DNA of 56,899 nt from an uncultured Flavobacterium sp. GTDB taxonomy: Bacteria; Bacteroidota; Bacteroidia; Flavobacteriales; Flavobacteriaceae. The position numbers and the translations under genes were made by a program. The stretch is from NCBI RefSeq assembly GCF_946481155.1, contig NZ_CAMLMK010000006.1:1-56899 (forward strand), in the 5' to 3' direction. Shown here one piece after another: positions 52,176 through 56,899 of this stretch. Position 1 is the stretch's first letter. The number at the start of each line of letters is the position of its first letter. A model generated the notes under the pieces. It saw only the letters and a program-made list of their open reading frames with translations. It made no database searches and was not told the origin of the DNA.

Positions 52176-52184
52176 TTGTCCACA
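52176..52184 (+). other. Candidate DnaA box
   Basis: TTGTCCACA differs in one base from the DnaA box TTATCCACA. It lies 70 bp upstream of dnaA in a strongly AT-rich stretch with long T runs (52128-52167). I find no second box in the 176-bp gap, so an origin here is not shown; autoregulation of dnaA is as likely. Confidence 0.35.
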
Positions 52185-52253
52185 TATTTGTCTTCCCAAT
52201 CATAAAAGATAACCTAACGTTAACTTTTCGTACAACATCAAATTATAAAAAAC

Positions 52254-53693
52254 ATGCCCGAATATATGAATAAAACTGCGCAATCGGTCTGGGAGAACTG
52301 TCTGTCTTTTATAAAGGATAATATACAGGATCAAGCTTACAAGACTTGGTTCGAACCTATCAAGGCAGTCGAGCTTACAGATAACGCATTATTTATTCAG
52401 GTACCAAGTAAATTTTTCTACGAATGGTTAGAAGAACACTATGTTAAATTATTGAAAGTTGCACTTACAAAAGAATTAGGAACGAACGCAAAGTTACTCT
52501 ATAAAATCAAAATGGAGAACAAACTTGGCAACAAACTTCCGTTCACGGAACAGCTTCCAAGTAACAATCGCGGGGCAGTAAAAACACAGGAAATCGACGT
52601 TCCGATTCAGAATAAAAATCCGGAATTAAAAAACCCTTTCGTAATCCCGGGAATCCGAAATGTAAAAATCGAATCACAGTTAAATTCAAATTACAGTTTC
52701 GACAATTTCCTTGAAGGTGATTCCAATCGTTTAGCCCGTTCGGCAGGTATGGCTGTAGCGAATAAACCAGGCGGTACTTCTTTCAACCCCTTCCTTATTT
52801 TTGGCGGTGTCGGATTAGGAAAAACGCACTTAGCTCACGCTATCGGTGTGGAAATCAAAGAAAAATATCCCGAAAAAACCGTTTTGTATATTTCTGCGGA
52901 AGTATTTACACAACAGTACATTGATTCGGTTAAGAAAAATACAAGAAATGACTTTATTCATTTCTACCAGTTAATTGATGTGTTAATTATTGACGACGTG
53001 CAGTTCCTTTCCGGTAAAGCGGGAACACAGGACGTTTTCTTCCACATCTTTAATTACCTGCACCAAAACGGAAAACAGGTTATCCTGACTTCCGACAAAG
53101 CCCCTGTAGACATGCAGGACATTGAGCAACGTTTATTATCAAGATTCAAATGGGGACTTTCTGCGGAAATTCACCAACCGGATTATGAAACAAGAATTGC
53201 CATCTTAAAAAACATTCTTTATCGTGATGGTGTGGAAATGCCGGATGACATTATCGAATATGTTGCAAAGAACATCAAAAGCAATGTCCGCGAACTGGAA
53301 GGTGCAATCATCTCTTTAATCGCACAGTCTTCGTTCAATCACCGTGAGGTAACGATTGAACTTGCGAAACAAGTGGTGGAGAAATTCGTTAAGAATATCA
53401 AGCGTGAAGTATCGATCGATTACATCCAGAAAATTGTTTCCGATTATTTCCAACTGGACATTGAGACTTTACAGTCAAAAACCAGAAAACGTGACGTAGT
53501 TCAGGCAAGACAATTGGCAATGTTTTTTGCGAAAAAGTTCACTAAGGCTTCTTTAGCAAACATCGGCTCTCAAATTGGATCGCGCGATCATGCTACCGTA
53601 TTACATGCCTGCAAGACTGTTGATAATTTAGTTTCAACAGACAAGCAGTTCAAGAAATACGTAGACGACATCCATAAAAAATTATCTTTATAA
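52254..53693 (+). CDS. dnaA: Chromosomal replication initiator DnaA
   Basis: A 479-residue initiator. Domain I (about 9-85) has AYKTWFEPIKAVELTDNALFI. Domain III is AAA+ with Walker A GGVGLGKT (184-191), Walker B in VLIIDDVQFL, the ISM region and SRFKWGLSAEI. Domain IV has the DnaA-box-binding helix-turn-helix with GSRDHATVLHACKTV. The start may be the ATG at 52254 or the in-frame one at 52266 (MNKTAQSVW), which matches other flavobacterial DnaA starts better as I recall them. The LMW phosphatase gene follows 7 bp downstream. Confidence 0.96.
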   Translation: MPEYMNKTAQSVWENCLSFIKDNIQDQAYKTWFEPIKAVELTDNALFIQVPSKFFYEWLEEHYVKLLKVALTKELGTNAKLLYKIKMENKLGNKLPFTEQLPSNNRGAVKTQEIDVPIQNKNPELKNPFVIPGIRNVKIESQLNSNYSFDNFLEGDSNRLARSAGMAVANKPGGTSFNPFLIFGGVGLGKTHLAHAIGVEIKEKYPEKTVLYISAEVFTQQYIDSVKKNTRNDFIHFYQLIDVLIIDDVQFLSGKAGTQDVFFHIFNYLHQNGKQVILTSDKAPVDMQDIEQRLLSRFKWGLSAEIHQPDYETRIAILKNILYRDGVEMPDDIIEYVAKNIKSNVRELEGAIISLIAQSSFNHREVTIELAKQVVEKFVKNIKREVSIDYIQKIVSDYFQLDIETLQSKTRKRDVVQARQLAMFFAKKFTKASLANIGSQIGSRDHATVLHACKTVDNLVSTDKQFKKYVDDIHKKLSL

Positions 53694-53700
53694 TAATCGT

Positions 53701-54168
53701 ATGCCCGTTAAGATTTTAATGGTCTGCTTAGGGAACATCTGTCGTTCTCCTTTAGCAGAAGGAATTTTGCAGTCTAAACTTCCAAAAGAAACCTTTGTAG
53801 TCGATTCGGCGGGGACCGGAAGTTGGCACGTGGGTCAGCAACCCGACAAACGCTCGATTCTGACAGCAAAAAACCGGGGCCTTGACATCACCCATCTTCG
53901 CGGAAGGGTATTTGACAAATCCGATTTTGATACTTTTGATTATATTTATGTGATGGATATTTCCAATTACAACAACGTTATAGCGCTTGCTCCCCACGAA
54001 CAGGCAAAATCGAAAGTCAAATTAATCCTGAACGAATTGTTTCCCGATGAAAATGTAGACGTTCCGGATCCTTATTTCGGAGAGCAAAACGGATTTGAAG
54101 ATGTCTATAAAATGCTCGATGATGTCTGCGAGATTATTGCTCAGAAATTAAAAGACGCACACCCATGA
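53701..54168 (+). CDS. Low-molecular-weight protein-tyrosine phosphatase
   Basis: A 155-residue phosphatase. The P-loop CLGNICRSP gives nucleophile Cys9 and Arg15, and DPYFG has the general acid Asp. DVYKMLDDVCEIIA completes the family pattern. It dephosphorylates phosphotyrosine in the cytoplasm; partner kinases are not in the window. Position 7 bp after dnaA, and a 4-bp overlap with the methylase gene, suggests an operon of dnaA, phosphatase and methylase. Confidence 0.92.
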   Translation: MPVKILMVCLGNICRSPLAEGILQSKLPKETFVVDSAGTGSWHVGQQPDKRSILTAKNRGLDITHLRGRVFDKSDFDTFDYIYVMDISNYNNVIALAPHEQAKSKVKLILNELFPDENVDVPDPYFGEQNGFEDVYKMLDDVCEIIAQKLKDAHP

Positions 54169-54890
54169 AACCAACTACGCTTTTTGGAAAACTTTACCTG
54201 ATTCCGACTACTTTAGGCGAAATGAATCCTGAAGACGTGTTGCCGCACACCATCAAAAGAACCATTGATTTCATAGATCATTATATCGTTGAAAATGAAA
54301 AGACTGCACGCCGTTTCATAAAAAGCGTGCATCCCGAAAAAAAGCAGCCTGATTTAAAGCTTTTCGCCTTAAACAAGCATACTGCAGTTTCGGAACATCT
54401 TGAATTTATCCAGCCTTTACTGCAAGGACAAAATATGGGATTAATGAGTGAGGCCGGTTGTCCCGGAGTAGCGGATCCCGGCGCCGTGATTGTAAAACTG
54501 GCACATGAAAAAGGGATTCAGGTGATTCCTCTTGTCGGTCCTTCTTCTATCCTGCTTGCATTAATGGCTTCCGGCATGAATGGCCAGAGTTTTGCTTTTA
54601 ACGGCTATTTGCCCATCGATAAATCGGAAAAGAAATCGGCGTTAAAAAACCTGGAGAAATTATCTTTTGACAAGAACCAGTCGCAGTTATTTATCGAAAC
54701 ACCTTACCGCAATAATAAATTTTTAGAGGATTTACTACAGATTCTTCAGCCAAACACCTTATTGTGTGTAGCCTGCGACATTACGCTTCCAACAGAATTT
54801 ATCAAAACGCAACCGGTAAGCTTATGGAAAAAAAATAAGGCCGATTTACACAATCGACCTTGTATTTTCATTATACATAAAACCTTTTAA
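54165..54890 (+). CDS. SAM-dependent methyltransferase, tetrapyrrole methylase (RsmI-like) family
   Basis: A 241-residue protein of the tetrapyrrole-methylase fold. It has GKLYLIPTTLGEM at the start, GLMSEAGCPGVADPGA and IPLVGPSSILLALMASG, which are the SAM-binding loops shared with RsmI. However, the start differs from RsmI (no GTPIGNLxD motif), so I think it is the second Bacteroidota paralogue of RsmI rather than the 16S rRNA C1402 enzyme itself. It overlaps the phosphatase gene by 4 bp and the convergent lysozyme-like gene by 4 bp. Confidence 0.85.
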   Translation: MKPTTLFGKLYLIPTTLGEMNPEDVLPHTIKRTIDFIDHYIVENEKTARRFIKSVHPEKKQPDLKLFALNKHTAVSEHLEFIQPLLQGQNMGLMSEAGCPGVADPGAVIVKLAHEKGIQVIPLVGPSSILLALMASGMNGQSFAFNGYLPIDKSEKKSALKNLEKLSFDKNQSQLFIETPYRNNKFLEDLLQILQPNTLLCVACDITLPTEFIKTQPVSLWKKNKADLHNRPCIFIIHKTF

Positions 54891-55528
54891 TGCTGTTTTA
54901 CTTTTGCTTCGGGATTTGCTACAATGTTTGAAGTGTCGTAACCTCCGAATTTCTTGATATAACTTCTGATTGAAGTTCCGAAACCATCGGTAAAACCATT
55001 TTGCCCGTTTGATCTTAAATAACTTTTCACTGAACTGGCACCACCTAAATGAGCAGCAGCCAAAATTCCTGATTCCGTTATTTTTACCCCATTGATAACA
55101 CGGCCTTCATAGCGATTAATCTCATTTCGAAGCTCCCACTTGTTTCTGGCAAGCAGTGCTTTAAATGCTTTTTCCTGCAGGTCAGGATTTCGTAAAAATT
55201 TTGTGGTGTTGGTGACACCGATTGTTCTTAAGGTACTTTTCCCGAATTGATATTTCCCCATATAACCGTAAGGATTCACTAAACGGTAAAGTCCGAGAGA
55301 CTCTCTAATCGCAATGGCCTGTTTGAAACCTACATACGATTTTCCGGTAAATGGAAAATTGTAATACACTTTCTCAGTTTCTTCTTTGGTTGGTACAAGG
55401 TAGATATTTACTTCATCGTTCCCTACGTGAAACCCCTCAAGTTTTTGGGGTTCAAAGGCTTTAAAACCGGAACTGATTAACGTAATAAGAAGTACCAAGC
55501 CTAAAAAATAAGTCCATTTTTTTATCAT
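54887..55528 (-). CDS. Membrane-anchored lysozyme-like (transglycosylase fold) protein
   Basis: A 213-residue protein. One N-terminal hydrophobic segment (WTYFLGLVLLITLISSGF) is a signal anchor. The core AIAIRESLGLYRLVNPYGYMGKYQFGKSTL has the Glu and aromatic Gly-Tyr/Gln-Phe layout of lysozyme-like transglycosylases, followed by AAHLGGASSVKSYLRS. The start is the ATG at 55528 (MIKKWTYF); the frame opens 27 bp earlier. Peptidoglycan cleavage is inferred; the sequence is remote from standard SLT domains. It is followed by the end of the methylase gene, with 4 bp of overlap. A TAnnTTTG element lies 47 bp upstream. Confidence 0.75.
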   Translation of the reverse strand: MIKKWTYFLGLVLLITLISSGFKAFEPQKLEGFHVGNDEVNIYLVPTKEETEKVYYNFPFTGKSYVGFKQAIAIRESLGLYRLVNPYGYMGKYQFGKSTLRTIGVTNTTKFLRNPDLQEKAFKALLARNKWELRNEINRYEGRVINGVKITESGILAAAHLGGASSVKSYLRSNGQNGFTDGFGTSIRSYIKKFGGYDTSNIVANPEAKVKQH

Positions 55529-55574
55529 AATTTTGATTTCTTCATCCCCTGTCACACGATGAAATTAGCATCAA

Positions 55575-55582
55575 CAAAGATA
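55575..55582 (-). promoter_or_regulatory. Promoter -7 element TATCTTTG
   Basis: The minus strand reads TATCTTTG, an exact TAnnTTTG match 47 bp upstream of the lysozyme-like gene and within the gap after DUF2279. A TTG occurs 25 bp before it, outside the usual range. Confidence 0.45.
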
Positions 55583-55625
55583 CCGCCAAAATTTAAAACC
55601 TGAAAATCAACTGGTTAAAGTTTTC

Positions 55626-56582
55626 TTAAAAATAGATAAAGTGTCCTTTTACACGGCCGAACTGATTGACCTCCAGCGAGGGAGCCGGAATTTTAATTGT
55701 GTTAAAAAGAGAGAAAAGCGTCTTCAAACTATGTGAATTGGTCTTAATTTTTGTCAAATCAAGATCAAAACTCAGGTAATATTGTCTGGTTCGATGATTT
55801 TGAGAAGCTAATTCGGCCGGAACGGTTTCATTATTACCAGCTACCATTCCTTCGGCACCATAACCCAAAGCAAGATTCAGCCATTTTGGGATTTTACTTC
55901 CTTTGGCAAAAGAATACAGGTTTACAGACAACCAATAAGTCTGGCCGTTGTAGTCCTTTAAAATCTGTTCGTTCCAGCTGCTTCCTAACGTATTGGGACG
56001 TAAGGCGGCATATTTCGTAGTATGAAAGGAAAATTTTGGTATAATCCGCTGTTCCTTCCAAAGCAATTCCTGAGAAACAAACAGACCTGTCCCGGCTGCA
56101 TTCGCTATTACGTCGCCCCATGACGCACCCCATTCCTGCGAAAAACCATCAAAGATCTCGACTACCGACATAAACGCGAAACCAACCGTTGCGCCATATA
56201 CCAATTGCTGTTTTTTATTAGCCCCGCTCCAGTTCAAAGCTTCCGCTCCGAAGCGGCCCAGATGATAATTGGAAAACAAATGTCCTGCCTTATCCATTTG
56301 AAGCCAGTCGTCGTTATCGTTTATAAAATGAAAAGAGGATTTGGGATAGTCTTTGTACCAAAGTTGGTTCAGACCGATTAAAGTTCCCCCCAGAAAAGCT
56401 GTTTCGGAAATATACACTGTATTCCTTCTTGAAATATTTAGTGTATCGGACGGTGTTAAAAACGACTCAACTTTTGATTGTGCCTGTACGTAAACCGACA
56501 GCAAAACAAAAAGAACCGCGAGTAGTTTCTTCTTTAAAAACACCTGCGATTCTTTATTATTTATTTTTTGAAATGATTTCAA
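55626..56582 (-). CDS. DUF2279 (YfiM-like) exported protein
   Basis: Up to 318 residues. The signal peptide KKKLLAVLFVLLSVYVQAQ begins at about residue 17. The DUF2279 core follows: LIGLNQLWYKDYPKSSFHF, DDWLQMDKAGHLFSNYHLGR, and EIFDGFSQEWGASWGDVIANAAGTG. A late aromatic, strand-rich part (YYLSFDLDLTKI) and GHFIYF end suggest an outer-membrane link. Function unknown. The start is TTG at 56582; GTG at 56543 is equally plausible as it leaves a normal signal peptide. It starts 3 bp after the mltG stop, so the two are likely co-transcribed. Confidence 0.82.
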   Translation of the reverse strand: MKSFQKINNKESQVFLKKKLLAVLFVLLSVYVQAQSKVESFLTPSDTLNISRRNTVYISETAFLGGTLIGLNQLWYKDYPKSSFHFINDNDDWLQMDKAGHLFSNYHLGRFGAEALNWSGANKKQQLVYGATVGFAFMSVVEIFDGFSQEWGASWGDVIANAAGTGLFVSQELLWKEQRIIPKFSFHTTKYAALRPNTLGSSWNEQILKDYNGQTYWLSVNLYSFAKGSKIPKWLNLALGYGAEGMVAGNNETVPAELASQNHRTRQYYLSFDLDLTKIKTNSHSLKTLFSLFNTIKIPAPSLEVNQFGRVKGHFIYF

Positions 56583-56585
56583 GAA

Positions 56586-56899
56586 TTATCGTTGATAGCC
56601 CTGTTTGGTTACCCACTCTGCATATTTCTTAGCAATAATCTGATGTTCCGCATAGGTTTTTGCAAATTCATGATAGCCGAAACGCTCTACACTCGCACAG
56701 AAATACACATAATCATGCTTCTCTGCATTCAAAACCGCATCGATTGCGGAAATGTCCGGCATTGCGATAGGTCCCGGCGGCAAACCTGTATGAATATAGG
56801 TATTATATGGCGAACTGGTTTTCAAGTCATTAAAAAGTACACGTTTAATAACCTGATCAAAATTACCTGATTTTTCCTTTAACGCATAAATAACTGTCG
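56586..56899 (-). CDS. mltG: Endolytic transglycosylase MltG, C-terminal part
   Basis: Partial gene: the frame is open to the window edge, and only the last 104 residues are visible. The sequence (TVIYALKEKSGNFDQVIKRV, SSPYNTYIHTGLPPGPIAMP, HDYVYFCASVERFGYHEFAKTYAEH) is the C-terminal YceG/MltG domain. MltG is an inner-membrane enzyme that cuts nascent glycan strands and so sets their length. The catalytic Glu lies upstream, outside the window. DUF2279 follows 3 bp downstream. Confidence 0.9.
   Translation of the reverse strand, partial: TVIYALKEKSGNFDQVIKRVLFNDLKTSSPYNTYIHTGLPPGPIAMPDISAIDAVLNAEKHDYVYFCASVERFGYHEFAKTYAEHQIIAKKYAEWVTKQGYQR

Overview
The window reads as a chromosomal segment of a Flavobacterium-like member of the Bacteroidota. 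Supporting signs are the flavobacterial promoter form (TTG, about 19 bp, TAnnTTTG) at several genes, almost no Shine-Dalgarno sites, a secreted giant protein ending in a type IX secretion (T9SS) sorting domain, TonB-dependent receptors with carboxypeptidase-regulatory domains, a 6S-like RNA between zapA and rny, and lineage families such as DUF4290, DUF5686 and the START-like domain. Gene density is high. I see no phage, no CRISPR array and no complete insertion sequence.

Layout. 1-5833: a heptamer repeat, a DUF2971 gene, a lipoprotein, a TonB-dependent receptor and an M23 peptidase. 5977-8397: a coiled-coil gene, zapA, a 6S-like RNA and rny (RNase Y). 8517-12220: xerD and four outer-membrane beta-barrel genes, three of them tandem paralogues. 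12570-15517: aroQ and a DUF5686 protein. 15572-18728: a TSUP permease and the DUF493-DUF4290-murA operon, with a divergent AAA ATPase. 19627-24887: recQ-fmt, HU, YqgE, a class IV aminotransferase and a START-like protein. 25029-28150: tRNA-Met followed by an accessory block with four small cargo genes, tRNA 3'-end duplications and helically phased repeats. 28408-32555: two small disordered proteins beside the Ku/LigD end-joining pair. 33096-42485: a 3.1 kilo-residue repeat adhesin. 42588-47415: an esterase, a beta-lactamase-fold hydrolase, hisS and an ABC permease. 47415-47923: a four-helix-bundle gene between inverted repeats. 47919-56899: prmC, GNAT, ribD-HAD-YigZ, a thioesterase, dnaA, an LMW phosphatase, a tetrapyrrole-type methylase, a lysozyme-like protein, DUF2279 and partial mltG.

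How the genes work together. Most of the window is housekeeping: cell division and RNA turnover (zapA/6S/rny), wall precursor and wall turnover (murA, M23, lysozyme-like, mltG), translation (fmt, hisS, prmC, tRNA-Met), replication and chromosome upkeep (dnaA, xerD, HU, recQ, Ku/LigD), riboflavin and shikimate steps (ribD, aroQ), and the outer membrane.

The least ordinary part is 25029-28200. A 15-bp copy of the tRNA-Met 3' end recurs 1,541 bp downstream, and each copy carries its own terminator. Arrays of TTGTCAAA spaced by 11 bp lie 57-58 bp inside each left junction and also inside the right junction. This is the geometry of a tyrosine-recombinase attachment site with arm sites, but no integrase is present. 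Other points worth checking are the four-helix-bundle unit whose inverted-repeat arms overlap the stop codons of both flanking genes, a heptamer array inside prmC, terminator-like hairpins that abut start codons, and an Asp in place of the MurA active-site Cys.
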